Source: an uncultured Gemmatimonadota bacterium (GTDB taxonomy: Bacteria > Gemmatimonadota > Gemmatimonadetes > Gemmatimonadales > Gemmatimonadaceae). From it: a DNA stretch of 5,683 bases. The DNA is taken from assembly GCA_946887155.1 (NCBI GenBank), contig CAMPKM010000221.1:1-5683 (forward strand), read 5' to 3'. Both the position numbers and the translations under genes were made by a program. The notes beneath the pieces are model-generated. The model ran no database searches. It saw nothing but the letters and a program-made list of their open reading frames with translations, and was not told the DNA's origin. The first letter of the stretch is position 1, and the number at the start of each line of letters is the position of its first letter. Shown here piece by piece: positions 1 through 5,546 of this stretch.

Positions 1-156
1 CAGATGGATCGCCCGGAAGTACCGTCCTGAGCGCGTCTACAGGGCGCACCCCGTCCGCGGAGAGGGCCGAGCCCACCTGAGCACGTTCCGGCAGTCACAA
101 TCCCGATCTTCTTTCAGCCCGAGCGGCGGACCCGGGCGCCATTGAAAGGAGATCTC
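1..156. other. upstream non-coding region, no supported gene
   Basis: All three forward frames hit stops before the ankyrin gene (at 28-30, 78-80 and 142-144). The peptides they encode are Arg/Ser/Pro-rich and resemble no family I know. One of them could be the tail of a gene entering from the left, but nothing in the sequence decides this. No convincing -35/-10 pair was found; a CACAAT hexamer at 96-101 lacks a partner -35. The only functional site I can support here is the ribosome binding site just before the ankyrin gene. Confidence 0.5.
145..152 (+). promoter_or_regulatory. Shine-Dalgarno site of the ankyrin gene
   Basis: AAAGGAGA lies 4-5 nt before the ATG at 157 and is a near-perfect anti-16S match. 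It fixes the start at 157. An in-frame TTG at 142 would give five more residues, but it would place this site inside the coding region and has no ribosome binding site of its own. Confidence 0.85.
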
Positions 157-2046
157 ATGTCCCCCTCCGAATCAGGGCTCCCGCCGCGTCCCTCGCTGGA
201 GCAACTCCGCAAGCGCGCCAAGGACCTGCTGCGTGCCGCGCGCGCCAGTGAACCCGCCGCCATCGAACGGTTTGTCAGGGTCGGCACCAAACATCGCTCC
301 CCCGGCGACGTCCAACTCGCCGACGCACAGTTTGTTTTGGCGCGCGAGCATGGATTTCGCGACTGGTCTGAACTGAAGCAATTCACCGATCAAATGGCGG
401 AGGGTGCCCGTCCGATGATTCGGCCCGGTGCCCTGCGCGGCCAGCGCCCCTACCAGTTGCGCGACGGTACCATGGTCACCACCGAAGACGTGTGGAGTGC
501 GCTCGTTGCCGCGCGCGACGGAGACCTGGAACGATTCCGCACGCTCGTGAAGCGCGCTCCCGCGCTGGTGCATGTCGAGTACAACTACACGCCGCCACTG
601 CATTTCGCCGTGCGCGAGGGGCATCTCGAACTCACCGCGTTCCTGATCGACCACGGGGCGGATTTCGCGGGGTATCGCACGTATCCCTTCGGTGACGCAC
701 TGCTGACGATGGCCGAGGAGCGCGAGCATAACGAGGTGGCCGCGCTCCTGCGCGAGCGGCTTTCGCGACGGTTCGCGCTGGCTCATGGCATGCGTGAGAT
801 CATCGATGCGGGACGTGCCGGTGACCGGAACCGGGTCATCGCCGGGCTCGATCGCGATCCAACGCTGGCGCGCAAGAGCAACGAGGTAGGGGACACCGCG
901 CTGCATAACGCCGCTTACAAGGGCGACCTCGAGCTCGTAGAGATGCTGTTGGCCGCCGGCGCCGATCCCGATGCGGTGCGCGGAGACGGTTACCGGCCCA
1001 TCCACCTGGCACTCGTGCCGGACTGGCGCGCGCGGGTGCCTGAAGCGAGGCGGTTCGCCATTGCGTCCCTGCTGCTCCGACGGGGCGCTCGCCAGTCGAT
1101 GTTCATCGCCGCCATGCTGGGCGACGTTTCCTACGTTCGCGACGCACTCGCGCGGGACTCGGCGCTCGCCAATGAAGAAGACACCAATCACTATCGTCCC
1201 CTGACGGGGGCGGCCGAAACGAACGACATCGCCCTGGCGACGCTGTTGCTCGAGCACGGAGCGAACCCGAACCTGCCGGAGGAAGGCGCGCCACGCGGAC
1301 ACGCGTTATGGACCGCCGTGCACCATCGCCGCCGCGAACTGGTGAAACTGCTGCTCGCGCATGGTGCCGACCCGAATGCGATGGTCGAGTCGAGCGGTAC
1401 ACCGATGATGCGCGCCGAGGGCGATCGCGAACTGACCGAGCTGTTGAAGTCGCACGGGGGAACGCTGGAGCAGGATGACCGGAGCCTCGGCCACTTCGTC
1501 GCCACTCGTCGTTATGCGGACGTGGAACGGATGCTCACCAGTGACCCGTCGTTGCTCAACGGCGAGGAGGAAGATCGGGGATTCGGCATCCTCATGGGCC
1601 CCGCCAGCGCCGGCGATCACCGGATGATCGAACTGCTGATGCGGTTCGGCGCTCGCGTGCCGTTGGTAACCGAATGGGCGCCCTTCTACTACTTCAAGCA
1701 CGAAGCAACCGCCGCGTTTCTGCTCGAACACGGCATGGACCCCGACCACATGAACTTCCACCGCACCACGCTGTTGCACTACATGGCGTCGGAAGGGGAA
1801 CTGGCCAAGGCCAGGCTGCTCGTGAAGCACGGTGCCGACATCGATGCGGTCGACGACGAGTATCGATCAACCCCGCTCGGTCTGGCGGCCCGGCGTGGAC
1901 AGGAGGCGATGGTACGCTTTCTGCTCGAGTCGGGAGCGGACGGGAACCTGGCCGGCGCGTCGTGGGCAACGCCACGAGCCTGGGCACGGAAACGCGCCTA
2001 CCCTGACATCCAGCGACTGCTCGAATCGGCCGGCTACTCTGCCTGA
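157..2046 (+). CDS. ankyrin-repeat protein with N-terminal PSLEQLRKRAKDLL module
   Basis: A 629-residue protein, probably cytoplasmic: no signal peptide or membrane segment is visible. Residues about 12-80 form an N-terminal module (PSLEQLRKRAKDLLRA, then LADAQFVLAREHGFRDWSEL) that I recognise as common ahead of ankyrin repeats in soil bacteria; its function is not known to me. From about 113 to 626 the chain is a run of some 14-16 ankyrin units, many degenerate. The clearest are at about 145-170 (TPPLHFAVREGHLEL), 247-274 (DTALHNAAYKGDLELVEMLL, then GADPDA), 347-373, 383-409 (LLAHGADPNA), 537-565 (HGADIDAV) and 571-599. Ankyrin stacks bind partner proteins; there is no catalytic motif, so the partner is unknown. 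The gene stands alone, with a strong Shine-Dalgarno and a convergent neighbour 27 nt downstream. Family assignment is certain, role is not. Confidence 0.93.
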   Translation: MSPSESGLPPRPSLEQLRKRAKDLLRAARASEPAAIERFVRVGTKHRSPGDVQLADAQFVLAREHGFRDWSELKQFTDQMAEGARPMIRPGALRGQRPYQLRDGTMVTTEDVWSALVAARDGDLERFRTLVKRAPALVHVEYNYTPPLHFAVREGHLELTAFLIDHGADFAGYRTYPFGDALLTMAEEREHNEVAALLRERLSRRFALAHGMREIIDAGRAGDRNRVIAGLDRDPTLARKSNEVGDTALHNAAYKGDLELVEMLLAAGADPDAVRGDGYRPIHLALVPDWRARVPEARRFAIASLLLRRGARQSMFIAAMLGDVSYVRDALARDSALANEEDTNHYRPLTGAAETNDIALATLLLEHGANPNLPEEGAPRGHALWTAVHHRRRELVKLLLAHGADPNAMVESSGTPMMRAEGDRELTELLKSHGGTLEQDDRSLGHFVATRRYADVERMLTSDPSLLNGEEEDRGFGILMGPASAGDHRMIELLMRFGARVPLVTEWAPFYYFKHEATAAFLLEHGMDPDHMNFHRTTLLHYMASEGELAKARLLVKHGADIDAVDDEYRSTPLGLAARRGQEAMVRFLLESGADGNLAGASWATPRAWARKRAYPDIQRLLESAGYSA

Positions 2047-2073
2047 CGAGGCTCGATTATGGATTGGCGCAGG

Positions 2074-2514
2074 TTATCCGCGAGTGCCGTACTTTTCGTG
2101 TTCCGGTCGCGGCGCGGAGACGGTTGCCGCAGGCCACGGACCGAACGGACGATCGTGCAGGGGCTCGGATCCGAAGCGGAGCACGTTGCCGTCGAGATCT
2201 TCCACGTGCATCTCCAGTCCCCACGGAAAGTTCGTCGGGTCCATGCGGATGCGCGCGCCATTGGACTGATACTCGACACACAGCACCTGCGTGTCGCCAA
2301 CGCCGATCCAGACCCACGCCGGTGGGTTGCCCTGGTCTCCCTGGCAAAGCATCAGGTTCGCGTCGCCACGCGTGACCGAAGCGACCTGGGTCGCATCGAA
2401 CCAGTCGAGCGTGAAGCCGAGCACGTCGCGGAAGTACCGTACGCTCGCGTCGAGGTTGTGAACGCGGAGGATGGGGGAGGCGTGATGGAAGTTCAGCGCT
2501 TCGGTCGCCGTCAT
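2074..2514 (-). CDS. VOC superfamily protein (glyoxalase/bleomycin-resistance-like)
   Basis: A 146-residue soluble protein of the vicinal oxygen chelate fold. Residues 14-35 carry the first-half signature (PILRVHNLDASVRYFRDVLGF) and residues 105-115 the closing motif (VEDLDGNVLRFG). The length fits a single bleomycin-resistance-type subunit, which normally dimerises. Metal-ligand positions look unconventional: the usual His before the first strand appears to be Ser13 (two His occur just before, at 10-11), and the usual Glu after DxxGN is Arg (VLRFG). This suggests a binding or non-metal variant rather than a classical glyoxalase I; that is inference. I chose the ATG at 2514 because it begins right at the domain and sits 7 nt after a good promoter. 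A start at 2727 would overrun the pyrophosphatase gene. The substrate is unknown. The gene is convergent with the ankyrin gene and divergent from the pyrophosphatase gene. Confidence 0.88.
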   Translation of the reverse strand: MTATEALNFHHASPILRVHNLDASVRYFRDVLGFTLDWFDATQVASVTRGDANLMLCQGDQGNPPAWVWIGVGDTQVLCVEYQSNGARIRMDPTNFPWGLEMHVEDLDGNVLRFGSEPLHDRPFGPWPAATVSAPRPEHEKYGTRG

Positions 2515-2521
2515 GTCCGTG

Positions 2522-2550
2522 ATACTACGCCGGCCGCTGTGCGGTGTCAC
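2522..2550 (-). promoter_or_regulatory. promoter of the VOC gene, apparently leaderless
   Basis: Reading the minus strand, GTGACA (2550-2545, 5/6 to TTGACA), a 17-nt spacer and TAGTAT (2527-2522, 4/6 to TATAAT) are followed after 7 nt by the ATG. With a normal discriminator, transcription would start at or within a base of the start codon, so the mRNA would have no 5' leader. No Shine-Dalgarno is present, which agrees. Confidence 0.6.
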
Positions 2551-2634
2551 GCGATCGATGACGAGTTGTCGGGAATCGTCCTCTCGCGACGATCCAGCTA
2601 CTGCCCACCCCATCCGGCACAGGCCATTCAAGCG

Positions 2635-2640
2635 TACATT
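2635..2640 (+). promoter_or_regulatory. -10-like hexamer directly before the pyrophosphatase start
   Basis: TACATT fits TANNNT and ends 5 nt before the ATG at 2646, with no Shine-Dalgarno between. Spacing is at the short end for a leaderless start. No matching -35 was found at 16-18 nt upstream, so this is weaker than the VOC promoter. Confidence 0.4.
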
Positions 2641-2645
2641 CGGGC

Positions 2646-3278
2646 ATGCCAGCCAGAAAACCCACGCCCACGCCAGTGGCGAGCCAGTACAGGCCGCATC
2701 CATGGCACGGACTCGACGTTGGACCAAAACCGCCTGGCCTGCTCACCGCGTACATCGAGATCACGCCGTTCGACCCCATCAAGTACGAGGTGGACAAGCA
2801 CTCGGGCTATCTCCGGGTCGACCGGCCCCAGCGCGGCTCGTCGCAGCCGCCGGCGCTTTACGGATTCATCCCGCGCACGTATTGCGACGCCGAGGTGCAG
2901 AAGTTGTCGCCGACCTCGCTCCGCGGCGATCACGATCCGCTCGACATCTGCGTCCTGAGCGAGCGTCCGATCACCCGAAACGAAATTCTTGTCCGGGCGC
3001 GCGTGGTCGGCGGGTTCAAGATGGTCGACAGCGGTGATGCCGACGACAAGATCATCGCTGTGCTCGACAACGATTACATCTACGGCTCGGCGCGTGACAT
3101 CGAAGACCTGCCGCCCGTGCTGGTGGAACGGCTGCGCCACTACTTCGCCACGTACAAGCTCGTGCCTGAGCGCCACTCGCCCGTGACGATTGAGCGGGTT
3201 TACAACCGCGTGCACGCGCTCAAGGTGGTGCGCGCCGCGATGGTCGACTATGACAAGGCATTTGGGGGACGGCAATGA
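2646..3278 (+). CDS. ppa: inorganic pyrophosphatase, family I (soluble)
   Basis: Hydrolyses pyrophosphate to two phosphates in the cytoplasm, pulling nucleic acid, protein and lipid synthesis forward; needs Mg2+. The protein has 210 residues. Aligned by eye to E. coli Ppa, every active-site residue is present: E38, K46, E48 ([13 protein letters not shown]), R60, Y72 (LYGFI), D95, D97 and D100 (GDHDPLDI), D128, D133 and K135 ([12 protein letters not shown]), Y170 and K171. The second residue of the D-x-D-P-L-D signature is His96, where the usual choices are small or Asn/Asp. An N-terminal extension with HPWHGL (residues 18-23) matches the longer PPase subgroup with CVLSE after the signature, so the start at 2646 is credible although it lacks a Shine-Dalgarno. 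The stop overlaps the ATG of the next gene by 4 nt. Confidence 0.96.
   Translation: MPARKPTPTPVASQYRPHPWHGLDVGPKPPGLLTAYIEITPFDPIKYEVDKHSGYLRVDRPQRGSSQPPALYGFIPRTYCDAEVQKLSPTSLRGDHDPLDICVLSERPITRNEILVRARVVGGFKMVDSGDADDKIIAVLDNDYIYGSARDIEDLPPVLVERLRHYFATYKLVPERHSPVTIERVYNRVHALKVVRAAMVDYDKAFGGRQ
3264..3269 (+). promoter_or_regulatory. Shine-Dalgarno-like site of the coupled VOC gene
   Basis: GGGGGA sits 5 nt before the ATG at 3275, inside the last codons of the pyrophosphatase gene. Together with the ATGA stop/start overlap (3275-3278) it indicates translational coupling of the two genes. Confidence 0.55.
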
Positions 3279-3922
3279 CGACACCGCCTGGCCCTGATGT
3301 ACCCGCTATCGATTGCGACACACACCACACGATCCTGGCGGTCCCGGACGTCCGCGCCGCGATCGATTTCTACGTCTCGAAGCTCGGTTTTTTCCAGGCC
3401 TTCGCCGACGACGATCCGCCGGCGTTTGCGGGCATCAACATCGGTCACGTCCAGATCTTTCTCGAGCGGGGTGCGCCCAATCCGCACGGATCATCGATGT
3501 ACTTCGTGGTTGGAAATGCCGACGAGCTGCTCGAGTGGCATCAGGCGCAAGGCGTCGAAGTTTCCTTTCCGATCGGCGACCGCGATTACGGCCTGCGCGA
3601 TTACACCGTGCGCGACCTGTACGGCAACCGGCTGACGTTCGGGCAGCACCTGTTCAACGCTGGTGAGCCCATCAAGATCGAGCGTGTCGACGTCCCGCTG
3701 CGACTGGAAAAGCGGCTCGCGGCGCTGCTCCACGACCTGGCCGAGTACAAGCGGATGAGCCTGTCGAGTTGTGTCGAGGAGATCCTGCTCCATACGAATG
3801 AGCCGTTAGGCGATGGGGTCGCCAGCCCGCACACGAAGGGGCAACTGGCGCACATCCAGCGGCTCAAGCTCAAGCATGGGATCGACTACGATTCGCATGG
3901 CAGCTATCGCTTCGTGGAGTAG
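3275..3922 (+). CDS. VOC-family protein with C-terminal ribbon-helix-helix-like extension
   Basis: A 215-residue protein. Residues about 15-125 form a VOC/bleomycin-resistance-like domain: [22 protein letters not shown] at 18-39 and the closing motif [12 protein letters not shown] at 112-123. His18 is at the usual first metal position, but the usual Glu after the GN motif is Thr121, so a full metal triad is not evident. Residues 133-215 are an extra segment, absent from ordinary VOC proteins of about 120-150 residues: a strand-like stretch ([10 protein letters not shown]), a helix (about 144-160), a turn, and a second helix (about 162-175), the order seen in ribbon-helix-helix DNA-binding units. 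A conserved-looking tail follows ([10 protein letters not shown], then [15 protein letters not shown]). I recall similar tails in proteins of soil bacteria but know no function. The gene overlaps the pyrophosphatase gene (ATGA). The VOC call is firm; DNA binding is a guess. Confidence 0.87.
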   Translation: MTTPPGPDVPAIDCDTHHTILAVPDVRAAIDFYVSKLGFFQAFADDDPPAFAGINIGHVQIFLERGAPNPHGSSMYFVVGNADELLEWHQAQGVEVSFPIGDRDYGLRDYTVRDLYGNRLTFGQHLFNAGEPIKIERVDVPLRLEKRLAALLHDLAEYKRMSLSSCVEEILLHTNEPLGDGVASPHTKGQLAHIQRLKLKHGIDYDSHGSYRFVE

Positions 3923-3942
3923 CGGGACGCGCGCGGGCACAG

Positions 3943-3948
3943 TATCCT
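3943..3948 (+). promoter_or_regulatory. -10-like hexamer directly before the DoxX start
   Basis: TATCCT fits TANNNT (4/6 to TATAAT) and ends 6 nt before the ATG at 3955, the spacing expected if transcription begins at the start codon. There is no Shine-Dalgarno at usable distance. No clear -35 is seen 16-18 nt upstream; the site lies in the 32-nt gap after the VOC stop, so the DoxX gene may have its own promoter as well as readthrough. Confidence 0.42.
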
Positions 3949-3954
3949 CGGCAC

Positions 3955-4458
3955 ATGACCGCGGTACCAGAGCCGCTCAAAGGGGTGGATGTCCGGTTGA
4001 CGGGTTGGATGGCGCGACACGGCCTGACGATGCTGCGCGTCAGCCTGGGCGTCGTGTTTCTGTGGTTCGGATTCCTGAAGTTCTTTCCCGGCATGAGCCC
4101 AGCGCAGGACCTCGCGTCGCGAACCATCGGTGCGCTGACGGGCGGGCGCGTCGGGCCGGGTGTGTCGGTGCTGGCGACGTGGGAGACGCTAATAGGCGCT
4201 GGACTGCTGATCGGCAAGTTCCTGCGCGTGGTGATTTTCCTGTTGCTGGTGCAAATGGCGGGAACGCTGGCCCCGCTGGTGTTGTTTCCGGCCGAAGTTT
4301 TTGTGCGAATCCCCTTTGCGCCGACGCTGGAAGGGCAATACATCATCAAGAACGCCGTGCTGATCAGCGCGGCGATCGTACTGGGTGCTACCGTTCGGGG
4401 CGGCGGACTCGTCGCCAGACCGGAAGTACTTGCCGCCGACCAACCCGAATCCGCCTGA
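3955..4458 (+). CDS. DoxX-family integral membrane protein
   Basis: A 167-residue protein with four predicted membrane segments at about 24-43 (LRVSLGVVFLWFGFLKFF), 70-87, 91-111 (VVIFLLLVQMAGTLAPLVLF) and 128-146. The first helix with its WFGxxKFFPG ending, the charged residue after it and the fourth helix preceded by EGQYIIKN are typical of DoxX/DoxX-like proteins. The family takes its name from a subunit of archaeal thiosulfate:quinone oxidoreductase, and bacterial members are linked to redox balance at the inner membrane; the exact reaction of this one cannot be read from sequence. Length is normal. The start at 3955 puts about 23 hydrophilic residues before the first helix. A small unknown gene begins 10 nt after the stop, so the two are probably co-transcribed. 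Confidence 0.85.
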   Translation: MTAVPEPLKGVDVRLTGWMARHGLTMLRVSLGVVFLWFGFLKFFPGMSPAQDLASRTIGALTGGRVGPGVSVLATWETLIGAGLLIGKFLRVVIFLLLVQMAGTLAPLVLFPAEVFVRIPFAPTLEGQYIIKNAVLISAAIVLGATVRGGGLVARPEVLAADQPESA

Positions 4459-4468
4459 CGAGACGACC

Positions 4469-4669
4469 ATGGCTACCAAACTCGACAAAGCATTGAAGCG
4501 CGAACTCGACCTCAACGGCGAAGCGTGGATGCTCACGATCGATCCCAACGGGCTGAAGCTGGTGCCGAAGGGAAAGCGCAACGGACATGAGGTTGCGTGG
4601 AAGGACATCATCAGCGGATCCGCGGCGTTGAGTTCGGCCCTGGGAGCGTCGGTCGAGGCGTCGGACTGA
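4469..4669 (+). CDS. small protein of unknown function (66 residues)
   Basis: I do not recognise a characterised family. The start at 4469 follows the DoxX stop by 10 nt, so translation is probably coupled; only a weak GAG-containing stretch precedes it. The protein is soluble-looking, with a basic first half (KLDKALKRELDLNG), two or three likely beta strands (EAWMLTIDP, LKLVPKGKRN, HEVAWKDI) separated by Asn/Gly turns, and an Ala/Ser-rich helical end. There are no cysteines, so a disulfide or zinc role is unlikely. The regular strand-turn pattern, absence of internal stops and tight spacing to DoxX argue that it is a real gene, not chance. A hairpin begins 9 nt past its stop. Confidence 0.72.
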   Translation: MATKLDKALKRELDLNGEAWMLTIDPNGLKLVPKGKRNGHEVAWKDIISGSAALSSALGASVEASD

Positions 4670-4678
4670 GGGCTGGGA

Positions 4679-4727
4679 GCTGGTAGCCGGGAAAATGGCG
4701 TCTGACCCCATTTCTCCGGCTACCAGC
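4679..4727. terminator. strong hairpin between convergent genes; bidirectional terminator or REP-like palindrome
   Basis: Left arm 4679-4690 (GCTGGTAGCCGG) is perfectly complementary to 4716-4727 (CCGGCTACCAGC). One G-U pair and one mismatch follow, then AAATGG (4693-4698) pairs with CCATTT (4708-4713), leaving a 9-nt loop. The total is about 20 base-pair positions. It lies 9 nt after the small gene's stop and 12 nt from the stop of the convergent lipoprotein gene, so it could end transcripts from both sides, although no U-tract follows either arm. The core (GTCTGACCCCATTTC) resembles short palindromic elements I recall from intergenic regions of other bacteria, so a dispersed repeat is equally possible. 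Confidence 0.7.
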
Positions 4728-4739
4728 AGTTGGCAGGAC

Positions 4740-5495
4740 TCACGGCGGGTATGACGAATTCGTCTCGTGCGCGGCACGCTGCAGGAGGCGAATCGTGGCT
4801 TCAGGCGCGTTCACCCCGCCAATGCCGGTTCCGGGCAACTCCCTCGCATCCCTGCCGGTGAGCCGCTCATGGATCACCAGCGCCGCCAGGTACGTGCCTA
4901 ACGGCGTGGCGTGCAGGCCGTCGGCATTGTAGAACGCCAGCGACGGATCCATTTCCCAGGCCTTCACCCACGCCGCCGCGGCGGGCATGAAGATGCCGTG
5001 CACTCCATCAGCCGCCATCTGGTACGACACCCGCGCCGCGTCGAAGAATGCCTTCCGGTCGACCGTCGGCCACACCTGGTAGAGCGCTGGGGTCGCCCCG
5101 GCGTTCCGGATCAGGGGTTCGAACAGCTTCGCCACCAGGATCAGTGAGTCGCGATTCACCGGCGTCGTGGATGGCCCCTGCTGCAACACCACCACGTTCC
5201 ACCGACGGGCCGTCAGCTCACGCACGGCGGCGGACCCGCCGTTGTAGTGATCGATCAACGCAAAGTTGGGCAATGCCACCATGTGCACGTTGATCGTGTC
5301 GCCGCTGGCGCGCGCGAGGGCGGCGACCATGCCCGGCAGGTTGTTCTCGTAGGTGAGGCTGTTACCGATGAACAGCACGCGTTTCCCGCCAGTTGGGGCG
5401 GCAGGGCCATTCTGGGACCCGCAGGCGGTGGTCGTCAGGCAGCCGAGCAGCGCGACGATCGGCAGGTGCATAACGAGTTTCCGGGGCCGGTTCAT
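4740..5495 (-). CDS. SGNH/GDSL-family hydrolase, predicted lipoprotein
   Basis: A 251-residue exported protein. The N-terminus has a basic start (MNRPRK), a hydrophobic stretch (about 8-21) and a cysteine at 25 (TTTAC-GS), which reads as a lipoprotein signal peptide with a less typical lipobox; a plain signal peptide is the alternative. After a short linker the hydrolase domain starts: GNS at 44-46 (VLFIGNSLTYENNLPGM) gives the nucleophile Ser46, VVVLQQGPS at 101-109 the central block, QVWP at 140-143 a further block, and DGLH at 192-195 with PLG gives the catalytic Asp192/His195 pair. Such enzymes cleave esters on sugars or lipids; the substrate is not readable. I chose the ATG at 5495 over an in-frame GTG at 5525 because it gives a compact signal peptide and has a -10-like hexamer 8 nt before. 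An AraC-type gene ends 51 nt upstream on the same strand. Confidence 0.88.
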   Translation of the reverse strand: MNRPRKLVMHLPIVALLGCLTTTACGSQNGPAAPTGGKRVLFIGNSLTYENNLPGMVAALARASGDTINVHMVALPNFALIDHYNGGSAAVRELTARRWNVVVLQQGPSTTPVNRDSLILVAKLFEPLIRNAGATPALYQVWPTVDRKAFFDAARVSYQMAADGVHGIFMPAAAAWVKAWEMDPSLAFYNADGLHATPLGTYLAALVIHERLTGRDARELPGTGIGGVNAPEATIRLLQRAAHETNSSYPP

Positions 5496-5503
5496 GGGCA
5501 CCA

Positions 5504-5509
5504 AACGTA
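5504..5509 (-). promoter_or_regulatory. -10-like hexamer before the SGNH hydrolase start
   Basis: On the minus strand TACGTT (5509-5504) fits TANNNT and ends 8 nt before the ATG at 5495, with no Shine-Dalgarno in between. No good -35 was found 16-18 nt upstream. It fits the leaderless pattern seen at other genes here but is weak alone. Confidence 0.35.
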
Positions 5510-5546
5510 GGCCAGTGCTCTTCACGCCGGTACTGCAGGCCCCGCG

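Larger units (their letters stand above)
2515..2645. other. divergent intergenic region between VOC and pyrophosphatase genes
   Basis: This 131-nt gap separates two genes reading away from each other and holds the -35/-10 pair of the minus-strand VOC gene and a -10-like hexamer for the plus-strand pyrophosphatase gene. I see no strong inverted repeat that would mark an operator, and no small gene. Confidence 0.6.

Noticed and set aside
15..25. Repeat GGAAGTACCGT shared with about 2429-2439
   Set aside because: The second copy is codons of the VOC gene, and the match is too short and lacks flanking similarity; likely chance.
172..1302. 376-residue open frame on the minus strand across the ankyrin gene
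   Set aside because: It is antisense to a clear ankyrin-repeat gene, has no domain or Shine-Dalgarno, and reads as the GC-rich complement of repeat codons.
2041..2052. Short inverted repeat GCCT-GACG-AGGC at the end of the ankyrin gene as a terminator
   Set aside because: Only 4 base pairs, no U-tract; too weak to call in GC-rich DNA.
2515..2727. N-terminal extension of the minus-strand VOC protein to a start at 2727
   Set aside because: It would overlap the pyrophosphatase start and the promoter at 2522-2550, and the added residues show no domain; the ATG at 2514 begins at the fold.
2059..2958. 299-residue open frame on the plus strand across VOC and pyrophosphatase genes
   Set aside because: It runs antisense to the VOC domain, then out of frame through the pyrophosphatase gene; Arg/Ser-rich composition and no recognisable motif.
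3813..4496. 227-residue plus-strand frame spanning VOC end and DoxX gene
   Set aside because: Out-of-frame shadow of the DoxX gene; Arg/Gly-rich with no motif, whereas the DoxX frame gives clean membrane helices.
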